Source: an uncultured Pelagibacteraceae bacterium (GTDB lineage: Bacteria > Pseudomonadota > Alphaproteobacteria > Pelagibacterales > Pelagibacteraceae). Taken from it: a DNA stretch of 64,000 nucleotides. The position numbers and the translations under genes were made by a program. The number at the start of each line of letters is the position of its first letter. Position 1 is the stretch's first letter. The notes beneath the pieces were generated by a model, which saw only the letters and a program-made list of their open reading frames with translations, was not told the origin of the DNA and made no database searches. Below are positions 8,043 to 16,484 of this stretch, one piece after another. The stretch lies in NCBI GenBank assembly GCA_902597865.1, contig CACJZL010000002.1, forward strand, positions 1-64,000, in the 5' to 3' direction.

Positions 8043-8912
8043 TTACTTTCTAAATCTTTTTATTAAGCTTGAAGTATCCCATCTTTTACCACCCATGTCT
8101 TGAACTTCAGCATAATACTTATCAATTATTTCTGTAATCGGTAATAGTGATCCATTATTCTTTGCCTCTTCCATTGCAATTTTAAGATCTTTTCTCATCC
8201 AATCTACAGCAAATCCAAAATCAAATTTATCTTCTAACATTGTTTTATATCGGTTCTCCATTTGCCAAGACTGAGCAGCGCCTTTTGAAATAACTTCAAT
8301 AACATCTTCCATGTTTAATCCTGCTTTTTGACCAAAGTTAATTGCTTCAGATAATCCTTGCACTAACCCCGCAATACAAATTTGATTAACCATCTTTGCT
8401 AATTGACCTGAACCTGATTTACCTAACAACTTTACTTTTTTACTGTAACAATCAATTTTATCTAATGCTTTATCAAAATCTTCTTGATCTCCACCTACCA
8501 TTACAGTAAGCGCACCGTTCTCAGCACCTGCTTGACCACCAGATACGGGTGCATCTAAAAAACCAAAACCATTTTTTTTTGCGTAAGAATAAATTTCTCT
8601 TGCTATTGTTGCAGAAGCAGTTGTGTTATCAATATAAACTGCCCCTTTTTTTATTGATTTAAATATTCCGTTTTCTCCAAATGTAACTTCTCTTAAATCA
8701 TTATCATTTCCTACACATGTGAAAATATAATCAGCGTCTTTCGCAGCATCTTTAGGTGTATCAGCTTTTTTTCCTTTGAAATCTTTTATCCATTTATCAG
8801 CTTTAGCTCCTGTTCTATTATAAACAGTTACATTGTGCCCACCTTTTGATATATAACCAGCCATGGGATATCCCATTACACCAAGACCAATGAAAGCAAC
8901 GTTACAAGACAT
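8043..8912 (-). CDS. 3-hydroxyisobutyrate dehydrogenase family oxidoreductase
   Basis: A 289-residue NAD(P)-dependent beta-hydroxyacid dehydrogenase. The Rossmann GLGVMGYPMA is at residues 9-18, the substrate motif DAPVSGGQAGAENGALTVMVGG near 119-140, and the catalytic lysine in GSGQLAKMVNQ near 171. Members oxidise 3-hydroxyisobutyrate, tartronate semialdehyde (reduction) or related short acids. The sequence does not settle which. The gene is divergent from an MFS carrier (6 bases apart) and followed by the PNPOx-like gene, so no catabolic pathway is evident. Confidence 0.9.
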   Translation of the reverse strand: MSCNVAFIGLGVMGYPMAGYISKGGHNVTVYNRTGAKADKWIKDFKGKKADTPKDAAKDADYIFTCVGNDNDLREVTFGENGIFKSIKKGAVYIDNTTASATIAREIYSYAKKNGFGFLDAPVSGGQAGAENGALTVMVGGDQEDFDKALDKIDCYSKKVKLLGKSGSGQLAKMVNQICIAGLVQGLSEAINFGQKAGLNMEDVIEVISKGAAQSWQMENRYKTMLEDKFDFGFAVDWMRKDLKIAMEEAKNNGSLLPITEIIDKYYAEVQDMGGKRWDTSSLIKRFRK

Positions 8913-8918
8913 AATTTA

Positions 8919-10124
8919 ATGTTAAAAAATTTAAGTATTAAAGTAATTATTTTTGGATTTATATTTACATTTTTTTCAAGCTTTGGACAGAGTTTTTTTT
9001 TTCTAGGATTGTTCAACGAAAGTATAAGAAATGAATTAGATATTACTCATGGACAATTTGGCTCAATCTATGCATCAGCAACATTGTTAAGTAGTATAAT
9101 TTTAATTTGGGTTGGAAAGAAAATAGATGACTTTGATGTATTAAAATTTTCTTTTTTTGTAATATCATTACTTGCAATTTCAACTTTTACCTTTTCAAAA
9201 ATTAATTCACTAGCATTTCTTTTTGTTGCAATATTGCTTATGAGATTTTCTGGCCAAGGAATGATGTCTCACACTGCCTCTACTACAATATCTAGATACT
9301 TTACTAACACTCGGGGTAAAGCACTAAGTACTGGATGGTTTGGTTTATCTACAGCAGAATTTTTAATGCCAGTTACAATAATTTATGCTCTTACAATAAT
9401 GGATTGGAGAAATATATGGATCATTATTTCAGTCGCCATAATTTTATTTCTACCTATGGTATCTTACTTTTTAGTGAAAGAGGTTAAACTTTCATCGAGG
9501 GAAGATGATAATGAAATTATTAAAGAAAATATAAAACAATGGAAAAGATCTGAGGTTATTAAAGACTATAGATTTATTATTATCGCTTTAAATATGTTAG
9601 CGATGCCCTGGATAGCAACAGGAATATTTGTTTACCAATCATTTATTTTGTCTGCAAAAAACTGGGGTGAATATACTATCGCTCAATCTTTTATGGTTTA
9701 TTCAATAGCATCAGTGTTAACTTTATTTGTTGCAGGTTATTTGATTGATAAATTTACAAGTAGAAAACTACTTATATATATGAATATACCTTTTTTGATT
9801 TCTTTATTAATTTTAATTTACTTTCAATCACCAGTTTCCTCATTTTTCTTCCTTGGATTAATCGGTGTATCAAATGGTTTTGCTAACGTTTTAGGATCAT
9901 CAACATGGGCTGAATTATATGGTGTTAAGTTTATAGGATCTATTAAAGCGTTAACTACTGCATTAATGGTATTTTCAACTGCATTTGGTACAGCTCTTTT
10001 TGGATTAATGATAGACTTTGACTTTTCGATAGAGCAGATATCTATGATTTCAGGAGGCTATATTTTAATTTCCTTAATTTTGCTGTTTTTAATTAAAAAC
10101 AAACTCAATCCAACGATTTTATAA
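8919..10124 (+). CDS. major facilitator superfamily transporter
   Basis: A 401-residue inner-membrane carrier with about twelve hydrophobic segments in two halves split by a charged loop near residues 187-215 (KLSSREDDNE... KQWKRSE). The early WVGKKIDDFD loop between TM2 and TM3 is a degenerate form of the MFS motif A, and an equivalent YLIDKFTSRK is seen in the second half. The opening FFSSFGQSFFFLGLFNESIRNEL with helix-forming DITHGQFGS is seen in carboxylate/nitrate-type MFS carriers. Substrate unknown. It begins 6 bases from the divergent dehydrogenase gene. Confidence 0.9.
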   Translation: MLKNLSIKVIIFGFIFTFFSSFGQSFFFLGLFNESIRNELDITHGQFGSIYASATLLSSIILIWVGKKIDDFDVLKFSFFVISLLAISTFTFSKINSLAFLFVAILLMRFSGQGMMSHTASTTISRYFTNTRGKALSTGWFGLSTAEFLMPVTIIYALTIMDWRNIWIIISVAIILFLPMVSYFLVKEVKLSSREDDNEIIKENIKQWKRSEVIKDYRFIIIALNMLAMPWIATGIFVYQSFILSAKNWGEYTIAQSFMVYSIASVLTLFVAGYLIDKFTSRKLLIYMNIPFLISLLILIYFQSPVSSFFFLGLIGVSNGFANVLGSSTWAELYGVKFIGSIKALTTALMVFSTAFGTALFGLMIDFDFSIEQISMISGGYILISLILLFLIKNKLNPTIL

Positions 10125-10131
10125 AAACACC

Positions 10132-10158
10132 TTGATTTTAAGGATCTCAGAGTATAAA
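10132..10158 (+). promoter_or_regulatory. candidate sigma70-type promoter for rpoZ
   Basis: TTGATT at 10132-10137 and TATAAA at 10153-10158 with a 15-base spacer, slightly short. The -10 element ends 8 bases before the rpoZ ATG at 10167, so transcription would begin almost at the start codon. Inferred by eye from consensus only. Confidence 0.35.
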
Positions 10159-10166
10159 TAATCCGC

Positions 10167-10694
10167 ATGGCTAGAGTAACTGTAGAAGATTGTATCGATA
10201 AAGTAGACAGCCCTTACGAATTAGTTTTAGTTGCAAAGGAAAGAGCTACTCAATTAAATTCTGGAATTGAACCGAGTGTGGAAAAAGATAACGATAAAAA
10301 TACTGTTATCGCACTTAGAGAAATTGCAAATGAAAATGTCAAAACAAGTGAGTTGACAGATAGCGCTGTTTACAAACTTAGAAAACATATCGAGCAAGTT
10401 GATGATTTAAGTGAAGAAGATGAAGATATCGGAGATGATTTTGAAAACTTATACAAAGGTGAAATCTCAAAAAGTGGAACACCAATTTTACCATCTAAAA
10501 GGGCAAGAAAAGTTCCTGAAAAAATTCAAGTTTCAAAAGAAGACTTAGCAGAACTACAAAATGCGGATGCCCCTCAATCAAATGATGCTCCAGCTGAAGA
10601 GGGCGGAGTAGAAGAAAGTAATGAAGTTTCTCTTGATGAAATAGCTGAAAACGATCAGCAAGAAGCTGATAACTCAGAAAATTCAGAACAATAA
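10167..10694 (+). CDS. rpoZ: DNA-directed RNA polymerase omega subunit with long acidic tail
   Basis: Residues 1-80 match the omega subunit: [33 protein letters not shown], then [12 protein letters not shown]. Omega assists folding and assembly of beta'. At 175 residues it is roughly twice the length of enterobacterial omega (91) and longer than most alphaproteobacterial ones; residues about 85-175 are a low-complexity, very acidic Glu/Asp/Asn/Ala/Ser-rich tail, interrupted by a basic [11 protein letters not shown] stretch near 110-120. The tail is probably disordered. Start is the ATG at 10167. Confidence 0.93.
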   Translation: MARVTVEDCIDKVDSPYELVLVAKERATQLNSGIEPSVEKDNDKNTVIALREIANENVKTSELTDSAVYKLRKHIEQVDDLSEEDEDIGDDFENLYKGEISKSGTPILPSKRARKVPEKIQVSKEDLAELQNADAPQSNDAPAEEGGVEESNEVSLDEIAENDQQEADNSENSEQ

Positions 10695-10741
10695 TATTTC
10701 AATCATAATCAAAATAAGTTATTTAATTAAACATAGTTTTA

Positions 10742-11341
10742 ATGAATAAGTCTTTAAGAATTGCATGTGATGGAGAAGCTGCTAGCGGCAAAAGCACAGG
10801 TGCAAAATTAGTTTCAAAAAAATATAAACTTTTTCTTATAAATTCTGGATTATTGTACAGATATGCAAGTAAAATTATCATTAAGCATAAGCCTAAAAAG
10901 GTAGTTCCTTTTTTAAAGAAGAAATTTAAAAACGTCTCTTATAATAAAATAAAAAAGCAATCTCTACATTCACAGGAAATAAGCAATCATGTTGGTTATC
11001 TAGCTAAAAATAAAGGTGTTAGAGAAATAATGAAAAAATTTCAAAAAAAGATTATCAAAAAAAATAAAAGAATATGTGTTGAAGGTAGAGATATAGCTAG
11101 TACTATTCTTAAAAAAAATCCCCGTTATGACCTAGCTTTTTATTTTACTTGTAATCTTAATTTAGCATCTATTAGAAGATGGAAAGATTTAAAGAAGAAA
11201 GTTCCTCTCAAAGAGGTTAAAAAAAGCTTAAGTATTAGAACTAGACTTGATAAAAAAAGAAAACATTCACCACTAAAAAAAATGAGAGATGCTGTTTTAA
11301 TTAGAACAGATAAACTAAATAAAAAAAAAAGTATTACTTAA
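10742..11341 (+). CDS. cmk: cytidylate kinase, C-terminus probably in shifted frame
   Basis: Phosphorylates CMP/dCMP with ATP. The P-loop is GEAASGKST at residues 11-19, CVEGRDIASTI near 118-128 is the Cmk substrate loop, and RRWKDL followed by DAVLIRTDKLN is the family C-terminal region. The annotated frame ends at residue 199 with KKKSIT, immediately after ten consecutive A (11321-11330). Removing one A continues the frame as VLLKMSQEIEKINYKTL to a stop at 11382-11384, giving about 213 residues and the helix that Cmk normally has at this place. Either transcriptional slippage, a homopolymer sequencing error, or real truncation explains this. The A-rich, Lys-rich composition is extreme even for this window. 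Confidence 0.9.
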   Translation: MNKSLRIACDGEAASGKSTGAKLVSKKYKLFLINSGLLYRYASKIIIKHKPKKVVPFLKKKFKNVSYNKIKKQSLHSQEISNHVGYLAKNKGVREIMKKFQKKIIKKNKRICVEGRDIASTILKKNPRYDLAFYFTCNLNLASIRRWKDLKKKVPLKEVKKSLSIRTRLDKKRKHSPLKKMRDAVLIRTDKLNKKKSIT

Positions 11342-11364
11342 AATGTCTCAGGAGATAGAAAAAA

Positions 11365-12510
11365 TTAATTACAAAACTCTTTAATAATTTTTTCTCTATG
11401 TTCATCTAAATCTGGTATATCTCCTCTTTTTTCCTCATCTTTGTAATTTGACATCTTAATTGGGTTACCAGCAGTTTTAAACTCACCAATTTTTTTATGA
11501 TATGAATTTACAATCATATTTCTTGCTTTGATTTGAGGATTTTCAACAGCCTGTTTAATATTAAAGATTGGACCACAAGGAATTTTTTCTTTTTCCATCA
11601 ATGAGACCCAGTCACTTGTATTTTTGCTTGAAAGCTCTTTTTCTAAAATTTTTTTTAGTTCATCCATATTTTGAGCTCTAGATGAATTTGTTTTAAATTT
11701 TTCATTTTTTAAAATATTATTGATATTTAAAACTTGGCAAAGTTTTTCAAAAAGCTTATCGTTACCCGCCGCTATTATAATGTGACTATCTTTTGTTTTA
11801 AAGGCTTCAAAAGGTGCTATTGATGGATGACGTGATCCCATTGGTTTAGGTATTTCATTCTTTGCCAAGTATCTTGCAATTGCATTTTCTAAAATTGCAA
11901 TTTGGCAATCAAGCATTGAAACATCTATGAAAGTCCCTTTACCTGTTTTCTTCCTGTCATATAGTGCTGCATTAACACCTATTGCCGTAAACAAACCAGC
12001 AGTAATATCACCAATTGATGTTCCGACTCTTGTAGGTTCAGAATTTGGTTGACCAGTTACACTCATAAGTCCACCCATTCCTTGAACAACCATATCATAT
12101 GCAGGTAATTCTCTTAATGGACCTGTTTGACCAAAACCTGATGCAGAAGCATAAATTAATTTTGGATATTTTTTACATAAATCTTTCCAACCAAATCCCC
12201 ATTTCTCTAATGTTCCAGGTTTAAAATTTTCAACTAACACATCTGCTTTTTTAAGTATTTGTTCAAAAATTTTTTTGTCTTCTGAATTTTTTAAATTTAG
12301 AGCTATACTTTCTTTTCCTCTATTAAGAGACATAAAGTATGCAGACTGATCATCAATAAAAGGTCCAAATTTTCTAGAGTCATCTCCAATTTCAGGTGCT
12401 TCAACTTTAATCACTCTCGCCCCCAAATCTGACAAAATCATAGTACAATAAGGACCAACCAGCACTCGAGTTAGGTCTAAAACTAATACGTCTTTCAAGG
12501 GTCCATTCAT
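11365..12510 (-). CDS. CaiB/BaiF family CoA-transferase
   Basis: Class III CoA-transferase, 381 residues from the ATG at 12510 (an upstream in-frame TTG at 12522 would add four residues and is less likely). The N-terminal LVLDLTRVLVGPYCTMILSDLGARVIKVE is typical, ENFKPGTLEKWG and YASASGFGQTGPLRELPAYDMVVQGMGG carry the CoA-binding strand-loop, and the catalytic aspartate is expected in the PAYDMVVQ segment. It transfers CoA between an acyl-CoA and a free organic acid. The gene is divergent from the TRAP binding protein, so the transported solute could be its acid substrate, but that is only inference. Confidence 0.9.
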   Translation of the reverse strand: MNGPLKDVLVLDLTRVLVGPYCTMILSDLGARVIKVEAPEIGDDSRKFGPFIDDQSAYFMSLNRGKESIALNLKNSEDKKIFEQILKKADVLVENFKPGTLEKWGFGWKDLCKKYPKLIYASASGFGQTGPLRELPAYDMVVQGMGGLMSVTGQPNSEPTRVGTSIGDITAGLFTAIGVNAALYDRKKTGKGTFIDVSMLDCQIAILENAIARYLAKNEIPKPMGSRHPSIAPFEAFKTKDSHIIIAAGNDKLFEKLCQVLNINNILKNEKFKTNSSRAQNMDELKKILEKELSSKNTSDWVSLMEKEKIPCGPIFNIKQAVENPQIKARNMIVNSYHKKIGEFKTAGNPIKMSNYKDEEKRGDIPDLDEHREKIIKEFCN

Positions 12511-12540
12511 AATTAGCGTCAATTGTATTTTTAATGCATA

Positions 12541-12602
12541 TTGACTCTTATCAAGAAGTTACATTTAATACACCAATAAAATAATAACAGAGAGGAATAA
12601 TA
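12541..12602 (+). promoter_or_regulatory. candidate promoter and strong ribosome binding site of the TRAP operon
   Basis: TTGACT at 12541-12546 followed by a -10-like TTTAAT/TTAATA at 12564-12570 (17-18 base spacer), then an unusually complete Shine-Dalgarno AGAGAGGA at 12589-12596 in front of ATG 12603. Most genes in this window have only weak ribosome binding sites, so this suggests high expression of the binding protein. Confidence 0.45.
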
Positions 12603-13613
12603 ATGTTAAAAAAAATATCTTTATATTTTCTTTCATTAGTTTTCGTAACTACAACTATTGGATCAGCTTTTGCAGTAACTTTAAAAGCTAGTCACCAATG
12701 GCCAGGTACGCCAAGAGCCGATGGGTCTTTCGACGTAAGACACGAAATGGTTCAAATTATTGCTGATGAAATGAAAAAAGCTAATGTAGGAGTAGATATA
12801 AGAATTTACCCTGCAAAATCACTTTACAAACCAAAAGAGCAATGGAAACCGATGACAACAGGTCAGCTGGATATTTCAGCTTTCCCATTAGCATATGCTG
12901 CTAAGTTCCATCCAGAGTTTGACATTACTTTAATGCCTGGAATGGTTAAAAACCATAAACATGCATTAAGAGTTAATGCGTCTCCAATGATGACAGAAAT
13001 TAAAAAAATCATCAATGATGCTGGAGTAGTTGTTTTGTCTGATGCTTGGCTTGCAGGTGGATTTGTTTCAAAGAAAAATTGTATTTCAAGTCCAGAGTCT
13101 GTAAAAGGTCAAACGTTTAGAGCTGCAGGTAAAGCATTTAACCAAATGTTAGAAGCAGCAGGAGCAGGTATTCAATCAATGCCATCTTCTGAAATCTATA
13201 ATGGTTTGCAAACAGGTGTATTAGATGGTGCTAATACTAGTTCAGGAAGTTTTGTTTCGTACAGAATTTATGAGCAAGTAAAATGTGCAACACCTCCAGG
13301 AAAATTTGGTCTATGGTTTATGTATGAGCCAATTTTAATGTCAAAAAAATCTTTTGATGCCTTAGATAGCAAGCAACAAAAAGCTTTAATGAAAGCTGGA
13401 AAAAAAGCAGAGAAGTATATGACTAAAGAAGCTGCTGGTTTAGATTCGACAATGGAAAAAGCTTACAAAAAAGCTGGAGTAGAGTTGTCTTATATGACTA
13501 AAGCAGACTTTGAAGCTTGGTTAGCTATTGCTAAAAAATCTTCATACAAAAACTTTGCAGAAAAAGTGCCAAACGGTCAAAAATTGATTGATATGGCTCT
13601 TGCTGTAAAATAA
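12603..13613 (+). CDS. dctP: TRAP transporter periplasmic solute-binding protein (DctP family)
   Basis: A 336-residue periplasmic binding protein. Residues 1-24 are a signal peptide ending in SAFA. The mature start LKASHQWPGTPRADGSFDVRHEMVQII, then GQTFRAAGKAF with the conserved arginine that salt-bridges the solute carboxylate, then MPSSEIYNGLQTGVLDGANTS, follow the DctP pattern. It would deliver an organic acid to the DctQM permease encoded directly downstream. Strong Shine-Dalgarno upstream and a hairpin just after its stop suggest it is made in excess over the permease. Substrate not predictable; the neighbouring CoA-transferase hints at a carboxylic acid. Confidence 0.93.
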   Translation: MLKKISLYFLSLVFVTTTIGSAFAVTLKASHQWPGTPRADGSFDVRHEMVQIIADEMKKANVGVDIRIYPAKSLYKPKEQWKPMTTGQLDISAFPLAYAAKFHPEFDITLMPGMVKNHKHALRVNASPMMTEIKKIINDAGVVVLSDAWLAGGFVSKKNCISSPESVKGQTFRAAGKAFNQMLEAAGAGIQSMPSSEIYNGLQTGVLDGANTSSGSFVSYRIYEQVKCATPPGKFGLWFMYEPILMSKKSFDALDSKQQKALMKAGKKAEKYMTKEAAGLDSTMEKAYKKAGVELSYMTKADFEAWLAIAKKSSYKNFAEKVPNGQKLIDMALAVK

Positions 13614-13626
13614 TTAAATTAAAATT

Positions 13627-13657
13627 ATACCCCTGCTTTTTCGGCAGGGGTATTTTT
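13627..13657 (+). terminator. perfect 10-bp hairpin with T-run between dctP and dctQ
   Basis: ATACCCCTGC (13627-13636) pairs perfectly with GCAGGGGTAT (13644-13653) around a 7-base loop, followed by TTTTT. It looks like a rho-independent terminator but lies inside the operon and ends only a base or so before the dctQ ATG at 13659. The 3' arm contains AGGGG, the only Shine-Dalgarno-like sequence for dctQ, so folding would also hide the ribosome binding site. Confidence 0.85.
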
Positions 13658-13658
13658 C

Positions 13659-14156
13659 ATGACTGATAAATTTATTAAATTGACAAACTGGCTAGCGAAA
13701 GCTTGTGGAATTTTTGCAGCTGGCTGTCTTTTTCTTTCTATCGTTATCATTACAGAATTAGTTTTCGAGAGATACTTATTTAAAAACGCAATTACATGGC
13801 AAACAGAACTTGTTACAATGTTATTAGTTGCTTCTACATTTATAGGCGCTGCATATGTTTTGAGTGAAAAAGGTCACGTTAATATGGAGTATCTATATAC
13901 TTTTTTAAGTGAAAAGAATGTCACTAAACTTAAAATTTTTACTGATAGTCTTTGTTTAATTTTTTTTCTAATTTTATTTTACGTAAGTTATGAAATTACT
14001 TACGAAGCATTTATAAAGAATTACAATACGGGAACAGTATGGGGTCCTCCACTATGGATACCTTATTCATCAATGCTAATCGGCGCAATTCTTATGACAA
14101 TGTCATACATATCTGAATTAATTTTACATGTGAGAAAATTAAAGGAGTTTGAATAA
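13659..14156 (+). CDS. dctQ: TRAP transporter small permease subunit (DctQ family)
   Basis: A 165-residue inner-membrane protein with four predicted hydrophobic helices (about residues 10-35, 45-66, 88-110 and 128-150). Features such as ERYLFKNAITWQTELVTMLLVASTFIGAAYVL and the GTVWGPPLWIPYSSMLIGAILM stretch are typical of DctQ. It pairs with the DctM channel subunit. Its ATG sits right at the end of a hairpin that contains the ribosome binding site. Its stop overlaps the dctM start by one base (TAATG), giving tight coupling of the two membrane subunits. Confidence 0.93.
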   Translation: MTDKFIKLTNWLAKACGIFAAGCLFLSIVIITELVFERYLFKNAITWQTELVTMLLVASTFIGAAYVLSEKGHVNMEYLYTFLSEKNVTKLKIFTDSLCLIFFLILFYVSYEITYEAFIKNYNTGTVWGPPLWIPYSSMLIGAILMTMSYISELILHVRKLKEFE

Positions 14157-15487
14157 TGGATCCTTTATTATTAGGTTTAGTAGTCGGGATAGCAACTGTT
14201 GTAATGTTGTTCTCAGGAATACCAATAGCTTTTGGTTTATGTTTTATTTCAGTAATTTTTTTAGTTATTGCTGAAGGTTTTTCAATTTTAAATGTTTTTG
14301 CTGAAACATTTTATGCAGGTTTAAATTCATTTGTCTTGTTGTCTATACCAATGTTTATTTTGATGGGTATGGCTGTTGCAAATTCACCAGCCGGAAAAGA
14401 TTTGTATACAGGTTTAGACAGGTGGCTATGGAGATTGCCTGGTGGTCTTGTTGTCTCAAATATTGGAGCTTGTTCTATCTTTGCAGCCTTAAGTGGATCA
14501 AGTCCTGCAACATGTGCAGCAATAGGAACAATGGGAATTCCAGAAATGAGAAAAAGAGGATACTCAGCGAGGTTAGCAACTGGATGTATAGCAGCAGGGG
14601 GAACTCTAGGTGTTTTAATACCGCCTAGCATTGTTTTAATTGTTTATGGATTAGCAACTGGTACTTCGATTGGAAGATTATTTTTATGTGGTGTCATACC
14701 TGGTTTACTTTTAGCTGGATTATTTATGTTATGGGCTTACATCTATTCTTACTTTATTGACAAACAATCTGCAGAAATTTTAAGAAATAGAACACCCCCA
14801 ACACTCAAAGAGAAATTAGAAGTCATCCCAAGAGTACTTCCATTTTTATTAATAGTAGTTGGAGTTTTATATGTTTTATACGGTGGGGTAGCAACTCCTT
14901 CAGAAGCATCCGGGGTAGGTGCATTTCTTGTATTTGTCATGATTGCAATTGTTTACAAAATTTACCAACCAAAAAAAATATGGGACATCGTAAAAGTTTC
15001 TATGAAAGAAAGCGTAATGATAATGTTTATCATTGCAGGTTCTTATATATTCGCTTTTAGCTTATCTACGCTTTATGTAACACAATCAATTGCTCAAACC
15101 ATTGTAGAGATGGGATTGAATAAATGGGTCTTATTTTTCTACATTAATATATTTTTGTTGATTGCTGGTTTCTTTTTACCACCTGTTGCAGTTATAGTTA
15201 TGACATCTGCAATATTATTGCCAATTATTACTCAGTTCGGCTTTGATCCTTATTGGTTTGCAATTGTCTTTACGATTAATATGGAAATTGGTTTGATCAC
15301 ACCACCTGTTGGATTAAACTTATATATTATAAAAGGAATTACACCCGACGTAAGTCTTTCTGAAATATTAAAAGGATCTATTCCTTTTATGGCAATGATG
15401 GTCATTTGTATAATAATATTGTGTATTTTCCCAGAAATAGTAACTTGGTTACCTGACAAATTAATGGGTAAACCAATTGGATTTTAA
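14156..15487 (+). CDS. dctM: TRAP transporter large permease subunit (DctM family)
   Basis: A 443-residue inner-membrane transport subunit with about twelve hydrophobic segments. Family motifs include IPMFILMGMAVANSPAGKDLY, the conserved ALSGSSPATCAAIGTMGIPEMRKRGYSARLATGCIAAGGTLGVLIPPSI region (about 106-155), and INMEIGLITPPVGLNLY near the C-terminus. Together with DctP and DctQ it forms a sodium-gradient-driven importer. Its end overlaps the next gene (dusA) by 11 bases, an odd functional neighbour but one that is cotranscribed. Confidence 0.95.
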   Translation: MDPLLLGLVVGIATVVMLFSGIPIAFGLCFISVIFLVIAEGFSILNVFAETFYAGLNSFVLLSIPMFILMGMAVANSPAGKDLYTGLDRWLWRLPGGLVVSNIGACSIFAALSGSSPATCAAIGTMGIPEMRKRGYSARLATGCIAAGGTLGVLIPPSIVLIVYGLATGTSIGRLFLCGVIPGLLLAGLFMLWAYIYSYFIDKQSAEILRNRTPPTLKEKLEVIPRVLPFLLIVVGVLYVLYGGVATPSEASGVGAFLVFVMIAIVYKIYQPKKIWDIVKVSMKESVMIMFIIAGSYIFAFSLSTLYVTQSIAQTIVEMGLNKWVLFFYINIFLLIAGFFLPPVAVIVMTSAILLPIITQFGFDPYWFAIVFTINMEIGLITPPVGLNLYIIKGITPDVSLSEILKGSIPFMAMMVICIIILCIFPEIVTWLPDKLMGKPIGF

Positions 15488-16484
15488 AAACAAAAAAATC
15501 AATAGAAAAATATCGGTTGCACCAATGATGGATTGCACTGATAGGCATGATAGATATTTTTTAAGACTTATAAGCAAAAATGTAATGTTGTACTCTGAGA
15601 TGGTTGCAACGAAATCAGCAATTCATGGTGATAGAAAAAGAATACTTGGTTTTAGAGAAGAAGAGAAGCCAGTTGCTCTTCAAGTAGGAGGCTCAGACAA
15701 AAATGAACTAGCAGAAGTTGCTAAACTAGCAGAACAATTTGGCTATGATGAAATTAATATTAATTTAGGTTGTCCAAGTAAAAAGGTGCAAAAAAATTCT
15801 TTTGGAGCGTGTTTAATGAAAGAACCTGATTTAGTTGCAGAATGTATTAATAACATGGTCAATTCATGCAAAATTCCGGTTACAGCTAAAACTAGGATAG
15901 GAGTTGATGAAATTGAGGACTTTGAATATTTAAATAATTTCATTAACAAAATAAAACAATCTGGATGTAAAACAGTTATACTTCATGCAAGAAAGGCTTT
16001 ACTAAAAGGTCTTACTCCTAAGCAAAATTTAAATATACCGAAACTAAATTACAAAATGGTTTACGAAATTAAGAAAGCAAACCCAGAGCTTGAGATAATA
16101 ATTAATGGAGGAGTCTCACAGACTGAAGAAATTAAAAAACATTTAGAACATTGTGATGGTGTGATGATTGGAAGAGCAATTTATCAAAATCCTTACTTTT
16201 TAACCGATATTGAGAAAGAAATATTTAATACAAATGAAGTACCCTCAAGAGAACAAATAGCAAAACAGATTATTAGTTATTTAGAAGAAGAGGTAAAGCT
16301 TGGTACAAAAGTAAATCATGTTATGAGACACACAGTTGGTCTTTATCATGGTCAACCTGGTTCAAAAGATTGGAAAAGATATTTAAGTGACAATATGATG
16401 GCTAGAGACTCAGATTTTCAAAAAGCAAAACACATAATGACAATTGTGCAAAACAATGAGAAAGCAAATCAATTAAATTCCTAA
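15477..16484 (+). CDS. dusA: tRNA-dihydrouridine synthase A
   Basis: A 335-residue FMN enzyme reducing uridines in the tRNA D-loop (U20/U20a for DusA). The N-terminal ISVAPMMDCTDRHDRYFLRL, INLGCPSKKVQKNSFGACLMKEP with the catalytic cysteine, and VTAKTRIGVDE are diagnostic of DusA. The only start upstream of the conserved core is TTG at 15477, which lies inside the dctM coding sequence, so a TTG start with an 11-base overlap is the best reading. Its stop overlaps the next gene (TAATG). Confidence 0.93.
   Translation: MDFKNKKINRKISVAPMMDCTDRHDRYFLRLISKNVMLYSEMVATKSAIHGDRKRILGFREEEKPVALQVGGSDKNELAEVAKLAEQFGYDEININLGCPSKKVQKNSFGACLMKEPDLVAECINNMVNSCKIPVTAKTRIGVDEIEDFEYLNNFINKIKQSGCKTVILHARKALLKGLTPKQNLNIPKLNYKMVYEIKKANPELEIIINGGVSQTEEIKKHLEHCDGVMIGRAIYQNPYFLTDIEKEIFNTNEVPSREQIAKQIISYLEEEVKLGTKVNHVMRHTVGLYHGQPGSKDWKRYLSDNMMARDSDFQKAKHIMTIVQNNEKANQLNS

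Noticed and set aside
13627-13657. Hairpin as an ordinary end-of-operon terminator
   Set aside because: dctQ begins immediately after it on the same strand and belongs to the same transporter, so complete termination would leave the permease unexpressed; partial attenuation is more likely.
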